Shown one piece after another: positions 1 through 10,981 of a DNA stretch of 64,000 bases. A program made the position numbers and the translations under genes. Under the pieces are notes generated by a model, which had not been told where the DNA came from, did no database searches, and saw only the letters and a program-made list of their open reading frames with translations. Origin of the DNA: Viridothelium virens (Eukaryota; Ascomycota; Dothideomycetes; Trypetheliales; Trypetheliaceae); the NCBI GenBank assembly GCA_010094025.1, contig ML991819.1:1-64000 (forward strand), in the 5' to 3' direction. The stretch's first letter is position 1; each line of letters starts with the position of its first letter.

Positions 1-23
1 TGGGCGTGGAGTTCAGGGCTCAC

Positions 24-174
24 CAGTCAGAGCAGGCTGGGGCGCATTGGCATTGGCAATGGCATTGGCGGTGGCCCGCGCGGCCCCCGGTGTCGCCAGT
101 GTAGGAGTCTCGTCTCTTTCGTCGCTCTCGCCCGCCCTCCCGGCCCCAAGAAGCTTAGCCGGCACGCTAGCCAT
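24..174 (-). CDS. possible first exon of a gene running off the left edge
   Basis: On the minus strand an open frame starts with ATG at 174 (an in-frame upstream start codon exists at 201). It reads about 50 residues rich in Ala, Asn and Thr and meets a good donor-like GTGAGC at 23..18, so it could be a phase-1 first exon with the remainder outside the window. The composition is low-complexity and matches no family I recognise. The only support is the frame and the donor, so this is tentative. The sequence just upstream (175-400) is C-rich and carries an 8-bp tandem repeat, which would fit a promoter or 5' leader. Confidence 0.25.
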
Positions 175-296
175 TGCTCGGAAACGAATCAGCTCGCTCA
201 CTAACGCAGACCCACTCTAGCCCATGTCGACTTCCCGAGTGGAGGCGCACCAGACCCACCAGGCCTGCCTGGTCCACCAAGCCGCTGGGAAGGTGC

Positions 297-344
297 GCAC
301 CCTCGCACCCTCGCACCCTCGCACCCTCGCACCCTCGCACCCTC
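297..344. repeat. 8-bp minisatellite, six copies
   Basis: Six perfect head-to-tail copies of gcaccctc, followed by a decayed partial copy. The unit length is not a multiple of three, and the surrounding open frames in several phases are by-products of the repeat rather than genes. Confidence 0.95.
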
Positions 345-3300
345 GCCTCCCATCCCAGCGATCTGATTCTTCGAGAGCACACTGCCGACCGTCATTGTTG
401 CCTCAACCGTACCCCGTAGTGTAGGCTTGGTCTGATGAACGTCTGCGCATTATTGTCACAATTCATGCTATGACGATCCCTCAGCTGGTCTGACTGCGGC
501 GGCCAGTTCAAGTCGCTTCCTGGGGTCTGCAGCCTACGGTAATGATGGGTGGATGAGTGGATGGGTGGGTGATGATGACCACCTTTCCATTCAGAGATCA
601 GCAGGCGGTGCTTCCAGCGCTCCAATCATCTCGCACCGTTGCTCGAGAATAAGCAGTCCACCGCTACAGTGACTACTAGCTACCTCATACACTTTGCCCA
701 TCATCTTTCTCAATCTATTCTTTATCATGAACCTTATCCGCCCGCGTCTTAGATGATTTCATCTAAAGCAATAAGCGAAGGCCACCAAGCGAGGGATTAC
801 AATCCACCAAGATATCCAGGTCCCTGGTCCTTAGTCCAACGAGCGTGCCTCGGTACGGTAAATAAGTACCCAGAGCATCTAGTACCGTCTCATCAATCCC
901 CGTTGATAAGAGCCCCGTGGAAGCTAATAAGCTGTGGCGCTGGCTGCGGCAGCACTGGCCTCATCAAAGGCGCAACGTACATATGTGGGTTAAAGGAGGC
1001 GAGTCCAGCAAGAAGGGCCAGCTGCGTAAATCCCATCAAACTGGAGAGAGGGGAGCTGTAAAGGTAAAATTATTTCTTCCTCATCGACTTTTCAATTTGG
1101 AAAGTCCCAAGAAACCGGCCTTCACTCTCCACCAACATGACCCAATTCGGAGAGATCGCTCGATTCAGTGCGCTGCCCCGGCGCTTTGACGAGGGGAGAT
1201 TAGCCTTCCCGTAGGCCAGCGGCCCGGCTAAGACAGAACCCCTAATCCCTACTAGCCAACCTTATTTCCTGAACTTTGGCGTTCCACCAGAATGCCGTGG
1301 CGCCAGAATTGCCAAATCAACGGCCGCACATACGGGATGTGTTCTGTCGAAAGGATTTATGAGCTCAGTGTCGTGGATGACACTTGGCGTTGGGCAATAG
1401 GAACCAACGTGGGATGATAAAAGCTGCAGGAACTGCAGGAGGAGTGATCAGGACGAGCGATTGTATCTCTACAAAGTCTGCATTTTGAGGGAATGTTGTC
1501 ACTGCAGAGTTACCGTTGGTATCGGTCTCGCCTAACTGATCTTTGTTCCTCCAAGAACGCTTCACGGCGGGATCTCCACTTTACGCGGCTCGGGTAGCTG
1601 CTGGGCCGGAGCGAGCAGTCAGTTTCAACTCGATCGTCGCAAGGAGATCTTCCCGGTTGACATCAATCTCCAGAACGGAGAACGTCAAATTTCTTTTTTT
1701 TGGATACAGTATGTACTATACCCTACTCCCTACATGCTCGCTAGCCTCTGGCTTCACTTGGGTTCCATCTCTCCTTACCACACCACTTGCGATCACGCGC
1801 GGCCACCATCGAAGATGATGAACCCTCCTCATCCGGTTTCGCTCGACAATCGAGACCAGCGACCATGTCTAACGCCCGGTCATGCGCTGCTGCGCCCATC
1901 GGCCTGAATCCACAGCTCTGTTGCCATGCAAATTCTGCTACTGGAAGCCAATAGCCACTGCCGTGGTTCCAGAGCGAAGTTGCCAGTACCCGTCAGTGCG
2001 CCCATGCATGTACTACCGGCTCCCCGCTATTCAGAGCCTTGGTAAAAGACACACAGAGGCGAGGCTCCAAAGCCTACTCCTTCCCCGGTTGCCGTTTAGC
2101 CGGCAGCCATTGCTGACTGGATTCTGCTGCCATGATTGGAAGAGTCCCTCCCTTGCTAAGTCGAGGTCACACCGCGTATCGCGCCGGATGGTTGCAGTTG
2201 GTCATGGAACCGTTGATCGACCCTCGCCTGCTGCAATACTGCTTCAGGTATCGTCACTTTCGAAAATGGTCTTGTTTCTTGCTGCTACTAGGGACACTAC
2301 GTATTACTACACGCCTAGAAACGTGCATCCTTCCTTGAATCTCTTAATGGAAATGCACTCAGCCCTGACATTTCGGAGATTTTGACGTCGCCTAGACGCG
2401 TCCCCTGAGCTGCCTCCAAAAATATATGCCGACAGCTTCAAATTTAGGGTCATGAATTAGGGGCTGAAGCTCAACCGCGAAACCTCGTTATGGTTGTGAC
2501 GTCGATTTGGCCATGTGCCTTGGGTACCCCCGTCAGGCTTAAAGAACCATGCATTCGAATATTCGCGACTCAATATTCGGGCCATTCCCTGCTTCACAGG
2601 GTATTCAACGTCCATCCAGACTTGGCGGCCGGCTTGGTGATATTGGACTTCCCTCATCCACGATTCGAGGCTTCCGGTGCTCATCTTGATGGTGAGGTAG
2701 CTTTTCGTCAGGTTCAAGTTTCAGCCTAGGCATTAACAGCGTGCTGACGCCTTGGCCTTGGATTACTTACAGTTGATGATGCGTGCTGCCGCGCATACGC
2801 CGTCTGATGAGCATGAGCATCTGGCCAGGTACCCGGTAAGACCCATTTGCCAGGTTGTGTGGCATCGGGTAATCAAGTTCATGAGGACCTTCTGAGACCT
2901 CGCATATTACACATGATGATGCATGCTTCCCGAGACGTTCTGTGACGTTAATCCTATTCTGCATATGCTCATTCGATGAGACGGTGGAGAGGCCTCAACG
3001 TTTGTCTCGTGCTTCTAAGTATAGAAGCAAAAAACCACGCTACTTCTTATCGACCATAGCGACGATATCTGATGGCCTGATCGGGATTTCATGGTTGCGA
3101 CTACCATCATCATCCAGTGCTGCCAAATTGTGGACGTTCTGGGAGGTTGGCAGATGAACATCACACCACCGGCATCGGCCGAATAGGAATCATACGATTT
3201 TCTATTCAGCTTGATTTTTCAGGTAGTACAGCATAGACCCAGTACTACTATAGGCCTCGTATCCGAACTGCATGTACCTGGACGCTTCTCGACTTGCCCC

Positions 3301-3888
3301 AGCCGCAGATCATTCGCCTAATAGACGTTGCGACACCTGCAAGACTGTTGCGATGTAATTTCAGACATACTATTATTTGACGCAATTTAGAACCCTAGGC
3401 GCGTCGGGTACAACATGCTCTTGCTGCTGTGATGACGACTTCGTAAAGAGCACGGAATATAACAGCGAAAGAGTACGGACTATTGGCTAGCCATTATAGA
3501 AAATTTCAGGGGCTGGAGTCCTCCTTACCTGTCTCACTCGGGTGGAGCACCGTAGTAAGTATAGCACATGAGTGGATCTTTGGTTTCGAACGAGTCAAGA
3601 TAAGGCGTACCAAATCCATCGCCTTTTTGGCCCTGAACGAAACAGCTGGCCTGACGCCAAAACGCGTGGTAGGTGCGACTACGTCAGGTGAAGGAACTCA
3701 ACTGTATTGGTAGTACAAGCGCGCCGCATTATCCTAACATCCTGAGGCTTCCAGCCGGTTGACAGTGCCCTATCAACCATCTTCATCGTCAGCGTCCTTG
3801 AAGACAAGTGGCAACGAACCTCGCGACCATAGCTTTGCAGGGTATCTTTTCAATGCATTCTTATGCTATCTCGATATTATGATACATA
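345..3888. other. gene-poor interval, no gene supported
   Basis: About 3.5 kb without a convincing gene. The longest frame (1882..2385, plus) has no recognisable domain, is rich in Arg, Cys and Ser, and looks like chance. No terminal repeats, transposase-like or reverse-transcriptase-like stretches were seen on either strand. Confidence 0.6.
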
Positions 3889-4869
3889 TCACCAGATACA
3901 ATAGCTCAAACCGTTCGTAGTCTTCCGTACCGAATACATTATTATATTCCTAACTTCAAGTCTCAATTCCCCCCTATTACTACTCCAACATACCATCTTC
4001 AACCATTGTTTCCACCAGACCTTCTCCACAGGTGTACACCACACTCTTACATACCTCCTCTTCATCTCCCGTATCTCAACCCACTCCCCACCCTCCGCCT
4101 CCCTTCCTTCCGCCACCGGCAAAAACAAGTCATACGTCGGCATCTGCCTCACCCTCCCAGTCACAATCCTCACCTCTACCTCCGTCTTCAAGTCTCTCGG
4201 CACCATCCTCCCCACCCAACTCCCCAGCACGCTCCTCACCCCCCACGCTATCTCTCCCTCACCTCCTCCCCCTCCTCCTCCTATCAATCCCCACCGCGGA
4301 AAATACAGCGCCCGCATCTCCCCCGCCGGCCACACCGTCACCCGATGCGGCACCCGACCCGGCCAGACCCACTGCACGCGCCCGAGGTACTGCTGCAGAG
4401 GCTCGACGTCCGTCGGGTCGTGGAGAGAGGACAGGGTGAAGTGCGCGTCCTGCACGAGCTGGCTGAGGTACTCGACATGGGTGCGGCGGGAGGCGAGGAG
4501 GAGGGCGCGCGCGGTCTGGGCGGAGGCTGGGAAGTGGTTGAAGTGGGAGAGGATATGGTTGCGGAGTGGGAGCGGAAGGGCGAAGAAGGGAAAGGGGATT
4601 TCGTCAGGGAGGGAATCGGTGGTGGTGGTGGTGGTAGTAGTCGTCGTCGTCGTCGTCGTGGTAGCGGTTTCAGCGGTGGTAGAGTAGAAGTCGATGAAGT
4701 CTGTGTCTGTATCTTCGAGGAAGTGGGAGGGTGAGGAGGAGGAAGGGCAGGAGGACATCTTAGATGGTTTCGATGGAGGGATATTGAGGTTAGGAGGACG
4801 GAGATTTGTTGGCTCCAATGAAATGCTCAGAAGAACATGGCGAAACTGGCTAGCTGTAGAACCTAGCAT
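3889..4869 (-). CDS. uncharacterised low-complexity fungal protein
   Basis: A single-exon 326-residue frame. A second in-frame Met at residue 38 (about 4758), starting a Ser/Pro-rich stretch, is an equally good start. After an acidic Thr-rich segment with 15 consecutive Thr (about residues 70-84), the motif LPLRNHILSHF and a helical segment resemble the hydrophobic start of fungal F-box-like or short conserved domains. A Gly run and a Trp-rich C-terminal half (VQWVWPGRVP, VEKVWWKQW) follow. The Trp and aromatic spacing in the C-terminal half argues for a folded domain and a real gene. Function is unknown. An F-box relation is only an impression from the LP..I..H pattern. Confidence 0.55.
   Translation of the reverse strand: MLGSTASQFRHVLLSISLEPTNLRPPNLNIPPSKPSKMSSCPSSSSPSHFLEDTDTDFIDFYSTTAETATTTTTTTTTTTTTTTDSLPDEIPFPFFALPLPLRNHILSHFNHFPASAQTARALLLASRRTHVEYLSQLVQDAHFTLSSLHDPTDVEPLQQYLGRVQWVWPGRVPHRVTVWPAGEMRALYFPRWGLIGGGGGGGEGEIAWGVRSVLGSWVGRMVPRDLKTEVEVRIVTGRVRQMPTYDLFLPVAEGREAEGGEWVEIREMKRRYVRVWCTPVEKVWWKQWLKMVCWSSNRGELRLEVRNIIMYSVRKTTNGLSYCIW
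4618..4662. repeat. coding trinucleotide repeat (poly-Thr)
   Basis: A 45-bp run of ggt, agt and cgt triplets on the plus strand, read on the minus strand as 15 consecutive Thr codons (ACC/ACT/ACG mixture) inside the preceding gene. Interruption by synonymous triplets suggests an older, partly stabilised microsatellite. Confidence 0.9.
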
Positions 4870-5518
4870 GGGGTTGCGGTGTTGGTATTGCTGGACTGTG
4901 ATACGCTCGTGATAGGGTCATGCACACGTTATTGATACAAGAAGTTGCGTGACTGCCTGGCGAAAGAACAAAGCAAGAATACTTCATGTGGTATTCCAGT
5001 CGCCCATGTGAATGAGCGTGGGTTTTGATCTCTACTTTTGATTGTTTTTCCACAGTAAGTTGAGATCTGGAAAGAAACATAAAAGGGTGGAAAGTAATGC
5101 AAGACTAATTCATATTATCACGCGTTTGAAAGACCTACTTTCTCTACCGCATATTACTATCGTGCACTGCGGAGTACAAAGGTCAGCATTGATATTATTT
5201 GATGTCGATGTCTGGACGCCTGGGGTGCCATTGCAAAAGCAGCACCACAAGCCTCTTTTTATTGTACATCCTCATGAAGACGGCCCGAAAGGCTGCACAA
5301 AACCACCCTTATCACCCATACCAGACCCTACGTCAGGTACCTTTTATTCCTGCCAGTTCTCATGAAGCAAGTATCAAAGCAGGCCCAGGGGAAATGACGA
5401 GGTGCTCTACACACGCGCGAGCTCTCACTTCTCAGGATTTTCACCGACACCCTCGCTCTCTGCTTAGCTACCTCATGGATGTCTTGATAAGCATGATGAG
5501 CCCACTCCTGTTATCCTT
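4870..5518. other. intergenic, about 650 bp
   Basis: Upstream flank of the low-complexity gene and downstream flank of the EDC4-like gene, both transcribed from the minus strand. No gene, repeat or RNA seen; a copy of the word tgcggagtaca lies near 5168. Confidence 0.6.
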
Positions 5519-8500
5519 TCACGCGCCCAGTCCAACCCCAACCCCGCTCCCCTCTTTGATTGAATTTGCTCGGCGCGCCAAAAATGGAATGCGCCTGATC
5601 GTCTCTTCATCAGCCTCCTCGTTAGTCAGCCTGGCATATAATTTCTGGAGCCTCTCCGTGATGACCTCCATGATGTTCGGGCACACCTCACGAGTGTCGT
5701 CGTCCATACGCCCTCCAGTCTGCTCGTGGTAGTTCTCGATGATGCTAAGGACGGTTTCGAGCCAGTTGAGTCGCTCGGTGATCAGTGAAGAGAGATCCAT
5801 TGACACAGCGGCCGCGCAGCTGAGGGCGATTAGCGGAGAGGAGAGGCGGGCGAGGTAAGGCGGATTAACGCGGTAGAAGAGGCGGGCGAAGAGGGCGCCT
5901 TGGCGTTTGGATTGGAGCCACTGAGAAAGATGGTTAGCATCAGTGTACGTGGTGGTGCAGGAAGTTGAGGTGAAAAAATTCATACCTGAATAGTGCCCTC
6001 TTCATAGCGGCCCTCCTGCATTAACGATGTGATATTTTCTACCTCCTCGTCCTCTGGGTTCGGCTTCTGAGACTGCAGCTGAGATTGTGGCCTGCTTTCC
6101 GGCTCTGGCTCTGTCGCAGCCCGCGATGCTGCTCCTGTGGCACGCTCACTTCCAATTGGCTTCTGTTGTTGGGGTAGCTGCTGCGCAACTTGGTTCTGGA
6201 GCTTGAGGATCTCACTCTGGAAAGTTCCCTGGGCATTTGCCATGGCACGAATGGTCTCGGACAATCCATGGACGAGACTGGTGATTTGATCCAGCTTCTG
6301 ATTGTCATGGGCGCGCTGGGCTTCAACTTTGCGAAGTTGGTCACCAACGCGCGTCTCCAGCTTTCCGCCAATGTTTTGAGCCTCCTGTGTTGCAACATGA
6401 TTGAACGCAGGGATGATGGTTTGGCTGAGGCTAGTCTGCAACTGACGCTCAACATGCTGGGTTAGCTTTTCCGTGACATTCTCCGACAAACTGCGGAGGA
6501 TATTGGGACCTTGCATAGCGGTTGAGACAGCACCGGGTAAAGCAGACTTTATGTCCTTAGGCAGATTGCTGCGAAGATGCTCGCCTAGGAGATTTGGCAA
6601 TTTTTGTTCCAGTGCTTTCGTGGTGGCGTCTGTAACGGTAGGCAACAACACCTTTTCGATGTTGGTGCTGATGATTCGATTGAGTGATTTCTCCACATTT
6701 TCTGTCAGTGTTGACGATACTAAGCGGAGAATAGCATCCTGTTTGGCACTGCCTGCAGCATCCTGAACACGCTTATCATCATCGAGGCGACGGTGTAAGG
6801 CTTCCAATTGCTCGTTCACAGTTGTTGAAAAGTCGTGCACCATACCTCGAGTGATGTCAACAATGGGTACATCAGACAGGGTTTTGCTCGCCCCTGCTGT
6901 CTCGGCAGCGCGAGCTTCCACGTCCACAGCCGGCTCCGACATGGCCTCAGCTTTGGTATCTTCAGAGATCAGTGGCTTAGATGTAGCCGTTGGAGTTTCA
7001 GTATTTAGGTTTGAACGAGTGAAAGAGCTAGGTGTAACCAGAGAGGGATCCACCGCGCTAGTGACGGAAGGTTTCACAACATTGTCATGATTCTTCTTAT
7101 CGGTCTTATCACCTCCGTTTGTCGATGCAGCATCGCTCACGTGCTTCTCTGTGTGTCGGAGAGCGCTCGAGGCTCTCACTGTAGGTTCCGGCGTAGCGGT
7201 CTGTGAGGCTCGAGAACTTTTGCCTGATCTCTTTTGTGCGGGAGTTGGTGCAAGTGAATCGCCATTGATAGATGGCTCGCTTGGCGCTGTAATCGGACCC
7301 GGTTGAAGGTCATGAACGACAATGAAACCTTCCTCCTCACCATTGACTGGCTTGATGGGTTTGTTCTCCTTAGTCCAGCCGATGTCGCTCTTGGTAATTG
7401 TCAAACATGTGACGCCCTTTGAATGCATGACATAGAGCTCAAACATGGGTTCATCCTCTTCGTTCTCCGTAATCGGCTTGTCTTGCATGCCAATACTACG
7501 CAGCTGTCCCTTCGAAGCGAAAGATACCTCACGCACTCCGCTCATAATAGCGGTTGACTCCGGGCCTGGAAGTGTCGAGTCTTGTGACGCAAGCCGCTGA
7601 ATGTATTTGGCCTGAGACATGTGGCCCAGGTTATACTTCGGACACGATACGTGAATAAGAAAGATAGAGTTGCGCGTCGGATGGCCTAAAGCAAGGACAC
7701 CTGTTCTTGGATGATACGCGAGGCTGCAGATTGGATCAATCTCGTTGTCGTGAGGGAAGTTCAGCTCTTGAACCGCTTTCTTGAGGCCCAAATCCCAAAG
7801 CTGTAGCGTATGGTTCTGCTTGAAGCCCACGATTAGGTATCGAATGGCCCCTCCCTTGAGATATGGACGCTCCTTGTCGATGAACATGATAGACGTTGGC
7901 CAAGATTTCTCATTAGGCGCCGTAGTAACGAAGGTCATCTTGGGTGTTCGAAGCTCAAATTGGCCCTTCGGAGGGGTTGGGATGCTATTCAGAGAATCGA
8001 CGAGCTCGCGAATATCCCAGAACTTCATTTTCCCCGATTTGTCAAGCGAGACAATGACGGTGTCATCTTCACTGAAGGCAAAGTCTTTCGCGGCCTTGCC
8101 AGTGGAGATCACCAATTGGAAATGACGGAAATACTTTGCAGTATCGACAATGCGCGTCTTCTGGTCGGTATAGTCTCGCGTGCGAATCACATATGGCCAG
8201 ACGATGTAAATCGATTTCCCACGCCCAATGGCAAAATACTCGGTGTGTCGAGCACTTGGCTTGGCGCGGGTCTTCAGCTGAGCCCCAGAGGTGTTATCAT
8301 CCGTGGATGGAGCAGGGGGAAAGATGAAGCCTTCTCTGCCCAAATCTTCATCGTCAAAGCCGTCACCCCGTGACCTATTTACTGCCGTCCAGTAGACCGA
8401 TCCGTCCAGCCCGGTGGCGATGACCGCATCAACATCGGCGTGTTGCGAGGGTGCAGAACTGGAGCACATGGCAATATTGAACACACGATCGGCATTGCTC

Positions 8501-10131
8501 GGCCCTCGGAAGACATGTTTATCTTTTCCTGAGCCTTGGTGGATGAGCCGAAATCCACCGTGTTTGAGGGCGGCATACGTGATGAAGCTTTTGGTGGCAG
8601 ATGCAAGATTTCGATCAAGTTGATCGAAGTCCTTTTTGAAACGGGCAATGTCCATAACACCCCCTTCACGCAGACTGGGTTTGAGAGCATGTGTCGGTTG
8701 AATGTCGATGGCATGGAAAGGTCTCATCGGGAATGTGAAGACGCGAGGATCCGAGGAGGCCAACTCGTCCATATCCTCCCAGTCCTCAGGAACCCCATGA
8801 ACGAGGTCTTCCACGGTATCCTCCACTGCCTCAGCGACATCGGCAGGCATATTTTTCTCGAACTTCTTCCTGGCCTCCTTATCTTTCAGCTCTTCGTGCA
8901 TGTCTTTCGCCACCTCCTGTACCTCCTCTACAAGGTCATGTAAGCCCTTTTCAGACTTTAGTACCTTTTCGTTTTCATGCTGCGCGTGACCACTGGCGTT
9001 CACGTTGAGTTGCGACATTGCCTCTTCGACCGGCTTTTCTAGCGTTTTGGCAAGATCGCTGAGTGTTTGCGACACATCCTCTGTCTGGTCGTTCTTGGCA
9101 TCGATACCCATCAGTGCCTCCGCCGGAGTACGTCCGTCGCCCTGTGCAGAAGGCTCTCGGGAGGACAGCTCACGGGAGACGCCAGGCGAAAGCTTTCGTG
9201 ATTTGGACACAGGCGCTGACGTACCATATTCAGGTCTGTCATGTGTCCTGGAAGACAAGTCTCCACCTTGCTTGAACAGGTCGGCTCTGAGTGCAATAGG
9301 GTCTTTTTGGATTTCGGTACGTGGCGTACGGTTCTGGGGCGAAGAAGCTGATAGCTCGTCGAATGGGTTGACGTAATTGAAGATAGAGTTTTTGAGGTTG
9401 CTCGGCTTGCCCGGTTCGCCACTGCCGAAGACACGGATTGGAGTGTCATCGCGTGCTCCAGCCCGCCTTACAGTGCCGGTGCCAGATCCGACGTCTGAAG
9501 CCCCGAATAATGTGTCTGGGATCTCTTGCATTTTGTCACTGGGAGCTGCGCCAACAGCTTGGTCTTCGCCAATGATGCGCTCCGCGCGTCCTCCGAAGTT
9601 AGAAGCAATACTGGACTGCGATGGTCCACGTTGATTCAAGAGCTTCAGGAGGGACTGTTGGGGATCATCGGAGCTGCTCGGGGTTGATTCGCCTTTCATA
9701 TCGGGTCTGCTCAGCATTGACGGAAGCGGGGGCTTGGGGACAAACGAGGCGGCTTGATCGCCAGATGAAGTCCGGCTGCGCTCAAGCTGAGGATTGAGGA
9801 TAGCAGAAGACGAACGACTGGAATCTTGACCAGAGGGTGCAAACTTAAGCAGGTTGAGAAGATTAGTGCGACTGGATGTCTCAGGCTGCGGCGTAGCAGA
9901 CGAGGATGCTGGCAGGTTTGGACTCATGATTGCAGAGGAGTGAATCGGCTGCGGGCCACCTGGCTGAGGCGAGAAAATGGGCGAAGAGACAGAAGGCTGA
10001 TGATAGCTCGGCCGCTGTGGCATGCCGGGTTGCGAAGCCCAGATTGGATTCTGTGCTTGATCGGACCTTGGAGATTGGCCTTCGCTACCGGTAGCTGTGA
10101 GGCGAGCGAGAATGTCTTGAAAATCCGCCAT
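5519..10131 (-). CDS. EDC4/Ge-1 family mRNA decapping scaffold (S. pombe Pdc1-like)
   Basis: Two exons, 10131..5986 and 5920..5519, joined by a 65-nt intron with GTATGA donor, GCTAACC branch point and CAG acceptor; the phase-0 join gives 1515 residues. The start at 10131 (MADFQDILARL) is preferred to an in-frame start codon 16 codons upstream. The first 480 residues are disordered and Ser/Pro/Gln-rich. A WD40-type region follows (about 500-900, including ITYAALKHGGFRLIHQ), then a Ser/Thr-rich linker, a long coiled-coil or helical segment (about 1090-1320) and a compact C-terminal helical domain encoded mainly by exon 2. This order is that of EDC4/Ge-1, which bridges Dcp2 and its activators in P-bodies. 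Family assignment rests on architecture and sequence resemblance; binding partners are inferred. Confidence 0.88.
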
Positions 10132-10981
10132 AGCTATGGGATCGTGCGCATCAGCGCTACGCAGATGAGGACGACCCAATGTGTAAGCGGAAGAGAGAAG
10201 TGGAGGGAGGGTGAGGTGATTGAAGGTGGATGAAGTTCTGGCTTAGGTTAGGTAGTTAATTACCTAACTCACCTCACAGTGTCACCTCACTTGACTCCGT
10301 GCTCGGGAAAACAGAAGCTCGGACGCCCGCACCTTGCCTTTCTGGGGGAGCTCTTGCCTCGATGACTCAGGAGGCCATCATCGAACACTTTACTCCGTAA
10401 ACAGCACGTGATTACGTAGTTTACCGTGGGTGAGGTGAGGTGTAGGTAAAGTATCAACAGTCATATTACACTGCTCTGCAGAACGAGCTGGAAAAAGGTG
10501 AAGACACTTCGAAGTATTTATTCTACGCAGTCTTTGGAAACTGTCCAGCAAAATAATTCGGGCTGATCGTGACCTCCATGATTGACTTTTCTACAGTCTC
10601 ATCTCTATCTCGTAAGACTCACGGGCAGGTGCTGCTGATACCCTCGTACGAGCGCACGGTGAGCCATTTTCATGGCGACCATAACATCTACGGCGCTCGA
10701 ATTAGAAATCATGATCGTCGTTTGAACTTTTCAGCCCCCGCTTCCTTAACCCTAGAACCGCTAAAGCATACAGGAGACACTGAGTAGAGCCATTGGAGCG
10801 CCAGGGGTATCATTAGAACCCACAAATCGCACAGTTCCGCCCGATGTCACCCATCCCACCGTCCTGTCCGAACGTGCCTGGTTAATTTTCAAAGTTGAAG
10901 AATGTAAATAAAATACAGCATGATACTCTCCTTATCGCTCAGCTACCTTCTACGAAAAGAATTAGGGTGGATTAGAATGAG
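10132..10981. promoter_or_regulatory. upstream region of the EDC4-like gene
   Basis: An 850-bp gap between two minus-strand genes, holding the EDC4-like promoter side and the 3' flank of the MGA2-like gene. GTGAGGTGA occurs at 10211-10219 and its inverse TCACCTCAC at 10269-10277, with further copies near 10281 and 10430. A small inverted repeat (GTTAGGTA / TACCTAAC, 10247-10268, 6-bp loop) sits between them. No gene is supported here. Confidence 0.4.

Noticed and set aside
1882-2385. 167-codon plus-strand frame
   Set aside because: No recognisable domain, Arg/Cys/Ser-rich chance-like composition, no splice or start context.
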